In this document: positions 52,249 through 61,395 of the stretch, in pieces
Position numbering within the stretch: the stretch's first letter is position 1
How the letters are laid out: the number at the start of each line of letters is the position of its first letter
Source of the DNA: Chloroflexota bacterium
GTDB lineage: Bacteria > Chloroflexota > Dormibacteria > Dormibacterales > Dormibacteraceae
Length of the DNA stretch: 64,000 nt
Direction: 5' to 3'
NCBI GenBank assembly: GCA_005880695.1
Contig: VBGR01000044.1
Coordinates: 1-64,000 of the forward strand
Made by a program: the position numbers and the translations under genes
Notes under the pieces: model-generated
What the model saw: the letters and a program-made list of their open reading frames with translations, nothing else
What the model was told of the DNA's origin: nothing
The model's database searches: none

Positions 52249-52782
52249 CTGCTCGCCGTCCTGGGAGCCCTCGCGGTCGGCGCCGCCTGCCAGCTCGGCA
52301 GCTCGCCCCAGCCTCACCCCACGCCCTCGGTCCGCACCGAAGGCCAGGGGGTCAAGTGCTCCACGGGCGACCACGGCATCGACGAAGCGACCTTCGGCTG
52401 GTCGTTCTGCTATCCCGCCACCTGGCGGCTTCGAGAGCGGCTCCAGCCCTCGAAAACCCCGCCGGGGGTGGACGTGACCTTCGACGTGATCAACGACACC
52501 CCCGCCGGCCAGCCGGGCAGCGGGGCCTTCGGCTTCATGATCATCGGGACCTACGACCGCGGTGGGTCCGCGAGCCTGCAGGACTGGCTGAAAGCGAATC
52601 TACCGGCGGACAGCGGCGCGTTGAAGCCGATCACCTGGGCCAACTCGGCCGAGGCGGGCACCGACTCGAACGGCCACCGGTTCGCGCTGACCCCTCACCA
52701 CGTGGTGGAGGTCGACGTGCGCGGCGACGCGATCGCTGCCGACATGTGGCAGCGCCTCGACAGCTGGAGGTTCACCAGCTAA
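52249..52782 (+). CDS. Putative lipoprotein without a canonical start codon
   Basis: The frame encodes LLAVLGALAVGAAC, a clear lipobox signal, then a Pro/Ser linker and a globular domain with cysteines (GVKC, WSFCYPATWR) and TYDRGGSASLQDWLKANL. Reading back, there is no ATG, GTG or TTG between the stop at 52219 and the lipobox; the first normal start is GTG 52468, which would remove the signal. I therefore give CTG 52249 as a nominal start. A non-canonical start or a sequence error is the likely explanation. It lies 10 bp after the aldehyde dehydrogenase. Confidence 0.6.
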   Translation: MLAVLGALAVGAACQLGSSPQPHPTPSVRTEGQGVKCSTGDHGIDEATFGWSFCYPATWRLRERLQPSKTPPGVDVTFDVINDTPAGQPGSGAFGFMIIGTYDRGGSASLQDWLKANLPADSGALKPITWANSAEAGTDSNGHRFALTPHHVVEVDVRGDAIAADMWQRLDSWRFTS

Positions 52783-52807
52783 GCGCGTTACCGCGTGTGA
52801 ACGACTT

Positions 52808-53158
52808 CTAGGAGGGGCGCTTGAAGAGGGACTGCATCTTGATTGCCAGCCCCATGTCGCCCTTGATCTTGAGCTTGCCCTGCATGAAGGCGGCCGTGCC
52901 ATCGATCTGCCCGAGCATGATCTTGACGAAGTCGCCGGACTCGGCCATCAGCGTCAGGTTCGGGTTCTCGGCCTCGCCCTTACCGGCCTCGGCGGAGCCG
53001 TCGTGAATTCGCACCCAGTACTTGCCGGCGTTGTCGCCGCTGATGTCGAACTGGATGGTCGCGCTCGTGCTGCCAGCCTTGGCGGGGTCTAGGAACTGCG
53101 GCATCTGCTCGACGATCTGCTCCGGCGTGACCTGCTCGGCCGACATCTCCTGGCTCAA
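52808..53158 (-). CDS. SCP2 sterol-binding domain protein
   Basis: 116 residues with the SCP2 fold: a first helix (EQIVEQMPQFL), strands (TIQFDISG, KYWVRIHDG), NPNLTLMAESGDFVKIMLGQID and the final KLKIKGDMGLAIKMQSLF. It binds lipids or acyl-CoA in a small cavity. TTG 53158 is preceded by GGAGG 7 bases upstream, so it is the likely start despite being TTG; ATG 53146 is the alternative. It converges with the lipoprotein gene. Confidence 0.93.
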   Translation of the reverse strand: MSQEMSAEQVTPEQIVEQMPQFLDPAKAGSTSATIQFDISGDNAGKYWVRIHDGSAEAGKGEAENPNLTLMAESGDFVKIMLGQIDGTAAFMQGKLKIKGDMGLAIKMQSLFKRPS

Positions 53159-53269
53159 TTCAAAACCTCCGTGATCCGCGAACGTTCATGGCGCCATGCG
53201 TCATGGCACCGAATTCAATCTTAGCCCGCCCGCCCCTCGGGCCAGCTGGCCGCTCTTAGACTCAACCAG

Positions 53270-54271
53270 ATGGCCACCAGGGTCGAGAATCTGACCGAGG
53301 TCGCGACGGGCGTCTTCGAGCTGCGCCTGCCGATCCCGTGGGAGGACGAGTTCGTCAACGTCTTCCTGCTGGCGGGCGGCGGCCACGTCGACCTGATCGA
53401 CTGCGGGATGAACTCAGCCGCATCGATCGACACGATTCGTCGCGCGGTCCGCTCCGTCGGCGGCGAGGGCGCCCGGGTCCGCCGACTGCTCATCACCCAC
53501 ATCCACCCGGATCACTACGGCGCCGCCGGCATCCTGACCGCGGAGGACGGCGCCGAGCTCTGCCTGCACCGCCTGGAGGTGCCGCTCGTGCATCCGCGCT
53601 ACCTGGATCTCGAGCAGCTGATCCAGGAGGTTGGCGACTATCTGACACGGAACGGAGTGCCGGACGCGGTCGCCGAGGAGCTCAGCAACTCGTCGCGCGG
53701 CCTGCGCGACTTCGTGACCCCGGCCGAGCCGGCGCTGCAGCTAGACGGTGCCGAGACGCTCGAGCTCGGCGGGCGGGAGCTCCGGGTGGAGTGGACCCCT
53801 GGCCATTCGCCTGGCCACGTCTGCCTCTACGATGCCGGGCAGCGCGTCCTTTTCGCCGGGGACACTCTGCTGCCCAAGATCAGCCCCAACATCGGTCTCC
53901 ATCCCCAGAGCACGCCCAACCCCCTGGACGAGTTCCTGGAATCGCTCGACCGGCTCCTCGCGCTCGGGCCGGGCCTGGTCCTACCGGCCCACGGCCGGCC
54001 CTTCGAGGACGCTCAGGGCCGGGTGGCCGAGCTGCGCCGGCACCACCTCCGCCGCAAGGATCAGATCGTCGAGCTGGTGGGCGAGGGCGAGGTCACGGCC
54101 TGGGCGCTGGCCATCGAGCTCTGGGGAGATCGGCCGCACTTCTTCGAGAAGCGGCTGGCGCTGCAGGAGGCGCTGGCCCATCTCCAGTCGCTGGCGGTCG
54201 AGAACCGCCTTCAGAAGCTGGCGGAACGGGACCTCGTCACCTGGCGGCGCCCACGCCCCCGGCCAGCTTGA
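53270..54271 (+). CDS. MBL-fold metallo-hydrolase
   Basis: 333 residues. The metallo-beta-lactamase signature THIHPDHYGAAG supplies HxHxDH, with a further His in TPGHSPGHV and Asp in FAGDTLLP. C-terminal helices resemble the winged-helix tail of LACTB2-type hydrolases. The substrate is unknown. TAGACT lies 7 bp before ATG 53270. The 3' end overlaps the end of the DegV gene by 35 bp on the other strand. Confidence 0.93.
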   Translation: MATRVENLTEVATGVFELRLPIPWEDEFVNVFLLAGGGHVDLIDCGMNSAASIDTIRRAVRSVGGEGARVRRLLITHIHPDHYGAAGILTAEDGAELCLHRLEVPLVHPRYLDLEQLIQEVGDYLTRNGVPDAVAEELSNSSRGLRDFVTPAEPALQLDGAETLELGGRELRVEWTPGHSPGHVCLYDAGQRVLFAGDTLLPKISPNIGLHPQSTPNPLDEFLESLDRLLALGPGLVLPAHGRPFEDAQGRVAELRRHHLRRKDQIVELVGEGEVTAWALAIELWGDRPHFFEKRLALQEALAHLQSLAVENRLQKLAERDLVTWRRPRPRPA

Positions 54272-55130
54272 GCCCCAGCGGGAAGAGCTCGGCCGGGTAG
54301 CAGGCGATGCCGACGGTGCCGGGCCCGGCGTGGGCCCCGACGACAGGCCCCAGCGGCTGCACCACGAGCGACTCGGCAACGTCTTCCAGCCGGCGGGCGA
54401 TCCCGAACGCCGCCGCCTCCGCGGCGGCGTGGCCGACCGACACGCAAAGGCCCTTGCCGCGGTCGTTGTCGCGGGCCAGCTCGATGATCCGGCCCGTCGC
54501 CCGCTCGAGCGTGCGCACGCGTTCCAGCGGCGTCACCTCGCCGTCCCTGATGCAGAGGACAGGTTTGATCTGGAGGACGGATCCGAGCAGGGCGCTGGCC
54601 CGGCCGATGCGGCCGCCGCGGTGGAGGAACTCGAGCGTGGAGACGGTGAAGTAGCAGACCGTCTGCCGGCTGACGCGCTGCACCGTCTCGACTACCTCGA
54701 CCGCATCGCCGCCCCGCTTCGCCACGTCACCCGCGGCCAGCGCCAGGAGCGCAAGCCACATCGAGACCGCTTCCGAGTCGACCACCCGGATACGCTCCCG
54801 GTCGACCAGCTGGGCGCCCTGGACCGCCGCCGCGTACGTGCCGCTGAGCTTGGCCGAGATGTGGAGGGAGACGACCTCGTCGTAGTCCTGCAGCAACGCC
54901 TTGTAGGCCTCGGCGAAGCGCCCCGGCGAGGGTTGCGAGGTGCTCGGAAAGCCGCTCGCCCCGGCCAGTTTCAAGTAGAACTCGTCGGCCCCGATCTCTT
55001 CGCCGTCGAGGTAGCTGCGGCCGTCGAGGCGGACGGTCAGCGGGACCACGGTGATGCCTCGCTCACGAGCCAGGTCGACGGGCAGGTCGGCGGTCGAATC
55101 GGTGACGATGGCGACGCGCTGGCTCGACAT
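54237..55130 (-). CDS. DegV family fatty-acid-binding protein
   Basis: 297 residues. DegV motifs are VTDSTADLP, VPLTVRLDG, TSQPSPGRFAEAY, ISAKLSGTY and RGGRIGRASA. DegV proteins bind a fatty acid and, as FakB, present it for phosphorylation by FakA; no fakA gene is in the window. ATG 55130 shares its A with the stop of the HTH gene, so the two are coupled. It converges with the MBL-fold gene. Confidence 0.93.
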   Translation of the reverse strand: MSSQRVAIVTDSTADLPVDLARERGITVVPLTVRLDGRSYLDGEEIGADEFYLKLAGASGFPSTSQPSPGRFAEAYKALLQDYDEVVSLHISAKLSGTYAAAVQGAQLVDRERIRVVDSEAVSMWLALLALAAGDVAKRGGDAVEVVETVQRVSRQTVCYFTVSTLEFLHRGGRIGRASALLGSVLQIKPVLCIRDGEVTPLERVRTLERATGRIIELARDNDRGKGLCVSVGHAAAEAAAFGIARRLEDVAESLVVQPLGPVVGAHAGPGTVGIACYPAELFPLGLKLAGGVGAAR

Positions 55131-55765
55131 CAGGTCACCTCCAGGCGGCGGCTCGCCTCGATCAGGTCGGCGACGCGCTCCCCTGACTCTTCGAGCAGCG
55201 CCGAGAAGCGATTCCCGGCCGCGGTCACGCGGCTCGTGAGGCGGGTCGTGCCGAGCCGGGCGAGCGCCGCGCCGAGCCCCATCGCGGCCAGGGTCTGCGC
55301 CTTCTGGAGAGGGGCCGCGCCGCCCTCCAGCACCGTCCCCGCCGCCTCCGCACCCTGCCGGCCGGCCACGATCAGGCGGCTCAGCCAGAACCCCATGTGG
55401 AAAGCCAGGTCCGAAGTCTGGTCGGCGACGTAGTCGCGGGCGGCCGCCACATCACTCATGGCCGAGAAGCGCTCGAAGGCCAGGCGCAGCGCCGAGGTCG
55501 ATTCCTCGCTCGAAAGCAGCACCTCGGCAGCCGGTGCGAAGAGGATCCGAGACCGGCCCCCCGCCCGCTCGCGACCCGCCTGCACATACCTGCGGACGAC
55601 GAGGCCGAGATTCTCCAGCTCCCGCAGCAGGTCGTACGCGGTCCAGGCCGAGATCCGCATCTGGGCGGCGACCGCCGAATAGTGGACGGCGGATCCCGCC
55701 TCGGTCGTGAGTCCCTTCAAGGTCCGGAGCGTCTCCAGCCGCCGGGGTGTCAGCGCGAAGAACAT
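55130..55765 (-). CDS. Winged-helix regulator coupled to DegV
   Basis: 211 residues from ATG 55765, which has GGGAG 5 bases upstream (TTG 55777 is a longer alternative). The N-terminal winged helix reads LKGLTTEAGSAVHYSAVAAQMRISAWTAYDLLRELENLGLVVRRYV; the C-terminal part is helical and unrecognised. It probably regulates degV or lipid use, judged from the 1-bp overlap with degV. The family name is unknown to me beyond a LexA/MarR-like DNA-binding domain. Confidence 0.78.
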   Translation of the reverse strand: MFFALTPRRLETLRTLKGLTTEAGSAVHYSAVAAQMRISAWTAYDLLRELENLGLVVRRYVQAGRERAGGRSRILFAPAAEVLLSSEESTSALRLAFERFSAMSDVAAARDYVADQTSDLAFHMGFWLSRLIVAGRQGAEAAGTVLEGGAAPLQKAQTLAAMGLGAALARLGTTRLTSRVTAAGNRFSALLEESGERVADLIEASRRLEVT

Positions 55766-55841
55766 GGCGTCTCCCAAAAAGCCAAAAAGCCGGGGTTGAC
55801 CATCATAAGTCGCAGCGCTCGGCGCTGACCGGCGTACCGGC

Positions 55842-56312
55842 TTAGCCGGTCTCGTCCCGGTCGGAACGCCGCCGCAGCAGCGCCACGTCCGACTTGAACA
55901 GGCGATCTTCCAGGGGGCGCACCCCGATCAGACCCAGCATCACGATCAGGGCGCCCACGACGGCGAGGACGTAGGCGCCGAAGCCGACCGCCATGCCGAG
56001 CGCGGCCACGACCCAGACGGTCGCCGCGGTGGTCAGCCCTTTGACGCGGTCCTCGGTGCGAAAGATCGCGCCGGCTCCGAGGAAGCCGATCCCCGTCACG
56101 ACCTGCGCCGCGATGCGGGTGGGATCGACTATGTGATTGCCCGGGAAGAAGAGCCCTGCGGACGTGAAAAGGCAGGAGCCTGCGCCGACCATCGCCATGG
56201 TCCGGATGCCCGCGTCCCGACCCCGGATCTCACGCTCGATCCCGATGACAAGGCCGATCCCGAGGGCCAGGAGGAGCCGGAGCGCGAGCTGGAGCTGGAG
56301 ATCGAGCGGCAC
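55842..56312 (-). CDS. MgtC/SapB family membrane protein
   Basis: 156 residues with the MgtC signature: LALGIGLVIGIEREIRGRDAG, RTMAMVGAGSCLF, GIGFLGAGAIF and VKGLTTAATVWVVAALGMAVG; about four or five helices. MgtC-like proteins are linked to magnesium stress and virulence in some bacteria; the role here is not known. The GTG start at 56312 lies 6 bp after the downstream-facing stop of the bifunctional-nuclease gene on the same strand. Confidence 0.92.
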   Translation of the reverse strand: MPLDLQLQLALRLLLALGIGLVIGIEREIRGRDAGIRTMAMVGAGSCLFTSAGLFFPGNHIVDPTRIAAQVVTGIGFLGAGAIFRTEDRVKGLTTAATVWVVAALGMAVGFGAYVLAVVGALIVMLGLIGVRPLEDRLFKSDVALLRRRSDRDETG

Positions 56313-56318
56313 GGCGCT

Positions 56319-56873
56319 TTAGTTGGAGCCGCCCCCCTCGCCTTCTCCCTTGGGCTCGTCGGGCAGCTCCGGCAGATCGAGCGAGTTGACCAGGTCGCGG
56401 AAGACCGCCAGGCGGTCCTCCTCGGCCTTGGAGTCGTCCTCCTCCTCGCCCTTCTCCGGGAGCACGCCCGCCTTCTCCAGGACCTCCGGTGCCACGAAGA
56501 TCGGGCATTCGAGCCTGACCGCGAGCGCGATGGCGTCGCTGGGACGGGCGTCGATGTCCACCTCGCGGCCGTCCTGGCGCAGGTAGAGCCGGGCGAAGAA
56601 GACGTCGTTGGCGAGCGAGGTCACCACGATGCGGGAGAGGCGGACGTCCAGCTGGCCGAGAGTGGAGGCCATCAGGTCGTGAGTGATCGGGCGGTCCGGC
56701 GTGATGCCCGTGATCTTGAGCGCGATGGCGTTCGCTTCGTAGACCCCGATCCAGATCGGAAGGTACCGGTCCGCGCCCTTCTCCTTGAGGATGACCACGT
56801 GCTGTCCGGTCGGCATGTGGACCCGGATGCTGTCCACCGCCACTTCGATCAGGCCTTCGATGGGGTCAATCAT
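56319..56873 (-). CDS. Bifunctional nuclease (DUF151/BFN) domain protein
   Basis: 184 residues. The BFN domain (about 10-135) has VVILKEKGADRYLPIWIGVYEANAIA, TRPLTHDLMASTL-type (RPITHDLMAST) and DARPSDAIALAVR. The C-terminal tail is acidic (EKGEEEDDSKAEEDR). The family's nuclease activity is reported for some homologues; its cellular role is unclear. ATG 56873. It diverges from polA with 54 bp between starts. Confidence 0.92.
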   Translation of the reverse strand: MIDPIEGLIEVAVDSIRVHMPTGQHVVILKEKGADRYLPIWIGVYEANAIALKITGITPDRPITHDLMASTLGQLDVRLSRIVVTSLANDVFFARLYLRQDGREVDIDARPSDAIALAVRLECPIFVAPEVLEKAGVLPEKGEEEDDSKAEEDRLAVFRDLVNSLDLPELPDEPKGEGEGGGSN

Positions 56874-56927
56874 ACGGGCGCATCCTGGAGCCTCCCGTGG
56901 CGGCCGCTGGGCCCTCCCTAAAATCGG

Positions 56928-59639
56928 ATGGTGGCGAAGGGTTCGAGGCGCGGACGGCTGATCCTGATCGACGCCCACAGCCTCATTTACCGGGCCTTCT
57001 TTGCGCTGCCGCCGATGAGCACCTCGGGCGGGGAGGTGACCAACGCCGCCTACGGCTTCACCTCGATGCTGGCCATCGTGCTGGCCACCCGGCCGGAGTA
57101 CGCGGCGGCTGCCTTCGACCTGGGCGCTCCCACCGTCCGTTCGCAGGAGTACGCCGAGTACAAGGCCGGCCGGCGCGCGATGCCCGACGACCTCCGGCCC
57201 CAGATCGAGCGGGTGCGTCAGATCCTGGCCACGTTCAACATCCCGATCTACGGAGTCGAAGGCTGGGAGGCCGACGACGTCGTCGGCACGCTCGCCCGGC
57301 AGGCCGCCGAGCAGGGACTCCAGGTCACGATCGTCAGCGGCGACCTGGACTGCTTGCAGCTGGTGGGCGAGTCGGTCGAGGCGCTGGTACCCCGGCGTGG
57401 CATCACCGACACGACGGTGTACGGCCCCGACCAGGTCCGGCAGCGCTACAACCTGGAGCCACGACAGCTGATCGACTTCAAGGCGCTCCGGGGGGACACC
57501 TCCGACAACATTCCCGGCGTCCCCGGTGTGGGGGAGAAGACAGCCGCCAAGCTGGTGGCTGATTTCGGCTCGGTGGAAGCACTCCTCGAGCGGCTGGAGG
57601 AGCTGCCCGAGGGTCGCGTCAAAACCGCCCTCACGGAGCACCGGGACGACATCATGCTCGGCAAGCGACTGGTGACGATCAAGCAGGATCTTCCAGTTGA
57701 GCTCGACCTCGAGGGAAGTCGCTGGACGCGTTACGACGGTCAGGGTGTGCGCAAGCTCTTCGACGAGCTCGAGTTCCGCCAGCTCCTGAGCCGCTTTCCG
57801 CTGCCCGACGCGGTCGCGATCCCGACGCAAGCGACGCTGGCGTTCGAGCCCGTCCGGGAAGACGGCGGACCGCTCATCGTGTCCGACGACGCCAGCGCGA
57901 CGCCGCTGCTCGGCCAGCTCGAGGGGACCGAGGAAGCCGCCGTTTTCGGCCTCTGGGACGGCAGCGCGCGGGGGGGCGACCTGCTCGGCGTGGCCGTTGC
58001 TGCTGGGGAGGGCTCCTACTACGTCCCTGCCGGCCCGGCCCTGGATAGGGTGGTCGATGCGCTGCGCGGTCCCGCCCTCCTGGGACACGACGTGAAGGAG
58101 ATGGACCTCGCGCTGGCCACGGTCCATCCCCACCGCTTCCAGTGGGCCTTCAGCACCTCGCTCGCCGCCTACCTGCTTGGAGCCGGCGCGCGCGACCCCC
58201 GGCTCGAAGACCTGGCTCGCGACTTTTTGAGCCTGGACCTGATGCCGGTCGACCAGCTGCTCGGGACCGGTCGCAACGCGCGACTCGCCTCGGCCAACCC
58301 GGTCGAAGACCAGGCCCGGTTCGCGGCCGGCCGGGCGCGCGCCGTCTTCGAGCTCCGGCCGCGGCTCTCAGCGGAGATGCGCAACCTGGGCGTGGACTAC
58401 CTCTTCCACGAGATCGAGCTCCCGCTGGCGGGCGTCCTGGCCGCGATGGAGTCCGAGGGCGTCGCCGTCGACGTCGCCTACCTGCGCGAGATGCAGGCCG
58501 AGCTGGACCGGCAGCTGGCCGCGATCGAAACCGACGTCGCCCACGCGGCGGGCGAGCAGAGCATCAACCTCAATGCGCCTCAGCAGCTGGCCAAGTTCCT
58601 CTTCGAGGACCTGAAGCTTCCGGTCGGAAAGAAGATCAAGACCGGCTACTCCACCGACGCCGAGACCCTGGAGGGCTTGCGAGACAAGCACCCGGTCGTG
58701 CCGATGATCCTGGAGCACCGCCAGCTCTCCAAGCTCAAGTCGACGTATGTCGATGCCCTTCCCGACCTGGTCGACCCGCGCGACGGCCGCGTCCACACCT
58801 CGCTCAACCAGGCTGCCACCGCAACCGGCCGCTTGAGCTCCTCCAACCCCAACCTGATGAACATCCCGATCCGGACCGAGCTCGGCCAGCGTATCCGCCG
58901 CGCCTTCGTGGCGGGCCGCCCCGGCACGGTCCTCTTCACAGCCGACTACTCGCAGATCGAGCTCCGCATCGCGGCGCATCTGAGCGAGGATCCTCAGCTC
59001 CTGGCCGCTTTCGAGGCCGGCCAGGACATCCACACGGCCACCGCCGCCAAGGTTTTCAAAGTCCCGATCGAGTCGGTGGACCCGGCTCAGCGCCGGCTGG
59101 CCAAGATCGCCAACTTTGGCTCCATCTACGGACAGGGCGAGTACGGCCTCTCCCTGCAGATGGGCATCCCGGGCGAGGACGCGCGCGACTTCTTGAAGAC
59201 CTACTGGGAGACCTACGCCCACCTGCGGGAATGGCTGGACGCGATCCGAACACGAGCCCGCGAGGACGGGGTGGTCGTCAGCGTGACCGGCCGGCGGCGG
59301 GCGATCCCCGATCTCCGCTCGCCGAACTGGCAGCTCCGCCAGGCGGCCGAGCGGATGGCCATCAACTTCCCTTTCCAGTCGCTGGCGGCGGACATCATCA
59401 AGATCGCGATGGTCCGCCTGCACCGCGAGCTGGAAGAGGCTCGCCTGAGCGGGAAGATGATCCTGCAGGTCCACGACGAGCTGGTCTTCGAGATCCCGGA
59501 GAGCGAGGAGGGAGCCTTCGCGGAGATCGTGCCGCGCGTCATGGCCAGCGCCTACGAGCTGCAGGGTGGACTCGAGGTGGAGGCCAAGGCAGGCCCGAAC
59601 TGGGCGGACCTGAGGAAGCTCGCACAAGTGCGCGCCTGA
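56928..59639 (+). CDS. polA: DNA polymerase I
   Basis: 903 residues. An N-terminal 5'-3' exonuclease (LIDAHSLIYRAFFALPP, VSGDLDCLQL, GVPGVGEKTAAKL) is followed by a 3'-5' exonuclease domain that lacks the DxE metal-binding motif (VFGLWDGS replaces it), so proofreading is probably lost. The polymerase domain has motif A DYSQIELR (about 672), motif B RRLAKIANFGSIYG (about 722) and motif C QVHDELVFE (about 846). The start is ATG 56928 or GTG 56931; TAAAAT is 6 bp before the GTG, fitting a leaderless start there. It is followed 4 bp later by mutM. Confidence 0.97.
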   Translation: MVAKGSRRGRLILIDAHSLIYRAFFALPPMSTSGGEVTNAAYGFTSMLAIVLATRPEYAAAAFDLGAPTVRSQEYAEYKAGRRAMPDDLRPQIERVRQILATFNIPIYGVEGWEADDVVGTLARQAAEQGLQVTIVSGDLDCLQLVGESVEALVPRRGITDTTVYGPDQVRQRYNLEPRQLIDFKALRGDTSDNIPGVPGVGEKTAAKLVADFGSVEALLERLEELPEGRVKTALTEHRDDIMLGKRLVTIKQDLPVELDLEGSRWTRYDGQGVRKLFDELEFRQLLSRFPLPDAVAIPTQATLAFEPVREDGGPLIVSDDASATPLLGQLEGTEEAAVFGLWDGSARGGDLLGVAVAAGEGSYYVPAGPALDRVVDALRGPALLGHDVKEMDLALATVHPHRFQWAFSTSLAAYLLGAGARDPRLEDLARDFLSLDLMPVDQLLGTGRNARLASANPVEDQARFAAGRARAVFELRPRLSAEMRNLGVDYLFHEIELPLAGVLAAMESEGVAVDVAYLREMQAELDRQLAAIETDVAHAAGEQSINLNAPQQLAKFLFEDLKLPVGKKIKTGYSTDAETLEGLRDKHPVVPMILEHRQLSKLKSTYVDALPDLVDPRDGRVHTSLNQAATATGRLSSSNPNLMNIPIRTELGQRIRRAFVAGRPGTVLFTADYSQIELRIAAHLSEDPQLLAAFEAGQDIHTATAAKVFKVPIESVDPAQRRLAKIANFGSIYGQGEYGLSLQMGIPGEDARDFLKTYWETYAHLREWLDAIRTRAREDGVVVSVTGRRRAIPDLRSPNWQLRQAAERMAINFPFQSLAADIIKIAMVRLHRELEEARLSGKMILQVHDELVFEIPESEEGAFAEIVPRVMASAYELQGGLEVEAKAGPNWADLRKLAQVRA

Positions 59640-59643
59640 GCGG

Positions 59644-60468
59644 TTGCCCGAGCTCCCGGAAGTCGAGACTATCGTGCAGGACCTGCGACCCCTCCTCCAG
59701 GGCCGCCGCGTCGACCGCGTCGACCTGCGCTTCCCGGCTATCGTCCGCCATCCCGAACCCGAGGCGTTCGTGCGGGAGCTGCGTGGCCGCCGGCTCGGGC
59801 CCCTGACGAGGCGGGGGAAGTACATGCTCCTGGAGCTGGACGCGCCACTGCTTCTGGTCGTCCACCTCGGCATGACGGGCCAGCTGCTCCACGTCGTGCC
59901 GGAGGAGCCGTTGCGCGCGCACACGCACGCGATCCTCTCGCTCGACGACGGCACCGAGCTCCGCTATCGCGACGTACGCCGGTTCGGCCGGCTCCTGCTC
60001 GGCAGCGAGGCCGAGCTGGTCGGCTCCCGCAAGCTGCCGAAGCTCGGGCCCGAACCCATCGACCCGGACTTCAAGGCGGTGGATCTCTACCACCGCTTGC
60101 AGGGAAGAAAGGCGCCGCTCAAGCTGCTCCTGTTGGACCAGGCCGTCGTCGCCGGCGTGGGCAACATCTACGCGGACGAGTCCTGCTTTAGGGCCCGGGT
60201 CCGGCCCGATCGCCCGGCCGGCCGCCTCTCCCGGCCGCGGACCGCGCGGCTGCACGCCGCGCTCCGCGACTCGCTCCTGGAAGGCATTCTGAACCGGGGC
60301 TCCTCGGTGGCCGACTACGTCGACGCGCGTGGCGAGAAGGGTCGCCAGCAGGAGGTGCTCCTGGTCTACGGCCGGGGCGGCGAGCCCTGCTTCAAGTGCG
60401 GCAGGCCGCTGGCGGCCATCCGCCTCGGCGGCCGGATGACGGTCTTCTGCCGCACATGCCAGCGATAG
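59644..60468 (+). CDS. mutM: Formamidopyrimidine-DNA glycosylase
   Basis: 274 residues. The catalytic N-terminus PELPEVETI follows the start Met (TTG 59644; Pro2 is the nucleophile). The H2TH region has LLLDQAVVAGVGNIYADE, and the C-terminal zinc finger reads CFKCG...VFCRTC. It removes oxidised purines such as 8-oxoguanine. It lies 4 bp after polA, so the two repair genes share an operon. Its 3' end overlaps the PAP2 gene start by 13 bp. Confidence 0.96.
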   Translation: MPELPEVETIVQDLRPLLQGRRVDRVDLRFPAIVRHPEPEAFVRELRGRRLGPLTRRGKYMLLELDAPLLLVVHLGMTGQLLHVVPEEPLRAHTHAILSLDDGTELRYRDVRRFGRLLLGSEAELVGSRKLPKLGPEPIDPDFKAVDLYHRLQGRKAPLKLLLLDQAVVAGVGNIYADESCFRARVRPDRPAGRLSRPRTARLHAALRDSLLEGILNRGSSVADYVDARGEKGRQQEVLLVYGRGGEPCFKCGRPLAAIRLGGRMTVFCRTCQR

Positions 60469-61124
60469 CTTTCAGAAATCACCTGCTGGCGATCGGAGCC
60501 CTGGCGCTGGCGTTCATCGCGGTCACCGGCGCGGTGGCCGGCGGCCTCTTCCACGCCCTCGACCGCGAGGTCGCCGCGGCCCTGGCTGCGCTCTGGGTGC
60601 CGTCGCTGCTGATCCTCTTCCAGGCCATCGCCCTGCTCGGCGGACTCGAGCTGACCGGCTTGCTGGCGGTCGGGATTTTCAGCTACCTCTGGCGCGACGG
60701 GTACCGCCTGGGTGCGTTCGCGGCCGCCGCCATTCCGCTGGCGACTGTCCTCGAGGTTCTCTACAAGCGGCTCCTGGAAGAGCCGGGACCGCCGCGGAGC
60801 CAGACGCACCCCGACGGCCCCAGCCTGACCTCGCTGCTCGACCAGGGCTCGACCTTCGCCTCCAGTTTCCCGAGCGGCCACATGACGCGGACCGTCGTCA
60901 CCTGGGGCTTGCTGGCGTTCATCGTCTATCGCCTCGCTGCCCGGCGGTCGCTGCGCCGCTTTGCGATCCTCGCGGCAGCCGCCATCATTTCTTTGATGGC
61001 GTTCGACCGCATCTACCTCGAAGTCCACTGGGAGTCGGACGTCATCGGCGGCCTGCTCCTGGGTGGCACCATCCTCGCCGTGGCGATCACCTGGCTCGAC
61101 TGGAGCGCCCAGCATGCAGCCTGA
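60456..61124 (+). CDS. PAP2-family membrane phosphatase
   Basis: 222 residues, about six helices. The PAP2 signature is KRLLEEPGPPR (motif 1, an unusual version of KxxxxxxRP), PSGHM (motif 2) and FDRIYLEVHWESDV (motif 3). It probably dephosphorylates lipid phosphates, such as undecaprenyl diphosphate or phosphatidic acid. ATG 60456 overlaps mutM by 13 bp. Its 3' end overlaps cutA by 11 bp. Confidence 0.88.
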   Translation: MPAIAFRNHLLAIGALALAFIAVTGAVAGGLFHALDREVAAALAALWVPSLLILFQAIALLGGLELTGLLAVGIFSYLWRDGYRLGAFAAAAIPLATVLEVLYKRLLEEPGPPRSQTHPDGPSLTSLLDQGSTFASSFPSGHMTRTVVTWGLLAFIVYRLAARRSLRRFAILAAAAIISLMAFDRIYLEVHWESDVIGGLLLGGTILAVAITWLDWSAQHAA

Positions 61125-61395
61125 GACCTACGTGATCCTGCTGGTCACCCTCGGGACGAGAGACGAGGCGGAGCGGATGGGGGAAGGGCTGGTCGACGCG
61201 GGCCTTGCCGCCCGGGGCTCGGTCATACCGACGATTCATTCCTTCTATCGAGAGGACGGCCGGCTCCAGCGCGACCGCGAGTCTTTGCTCATCGTGACTA
61301 CTCTGCCTGGCAAAGTGGGGGAGGCGCGAGCTTTCATCCGCGAGCACCACAGCTTCGAGGAGCCGCACATAGTGACGCTCGGCACCGAGGAGTGA
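61114..61395 (+). CDS. cutA: CutA-like divalent-ion tolerance protein
   Basis: 93 residues with the CutA1 fold: VILLVTLGTRDEAERMGEGLVDAGLAA, IPTIHSFYREDGRLQRDRESLLIVTT and the closing EEPHIVTL. CutA1 forms stable trimers and is linked to metal tolerance in some bacteria; the exact role is debated. ATG 61114 overlaps the PAP2 gene, and its stop overlaps the next gene (GTGA). Confidence 0.85.
   Translation: MQPETYVILLVTLGTRDEAERMGEGLVDAGLAARGSVIPTIHSFYREDGRLQRDRESLLIVTTLPGKVGEARAFIREHHSFEEPHIVTLGTEE

Noticed and set aside
58368-59954. Long antisense open frame opposite polA
   Set aside because: Lies wholly opposite a strongly conserved gene; no recognisable motif and no start context.
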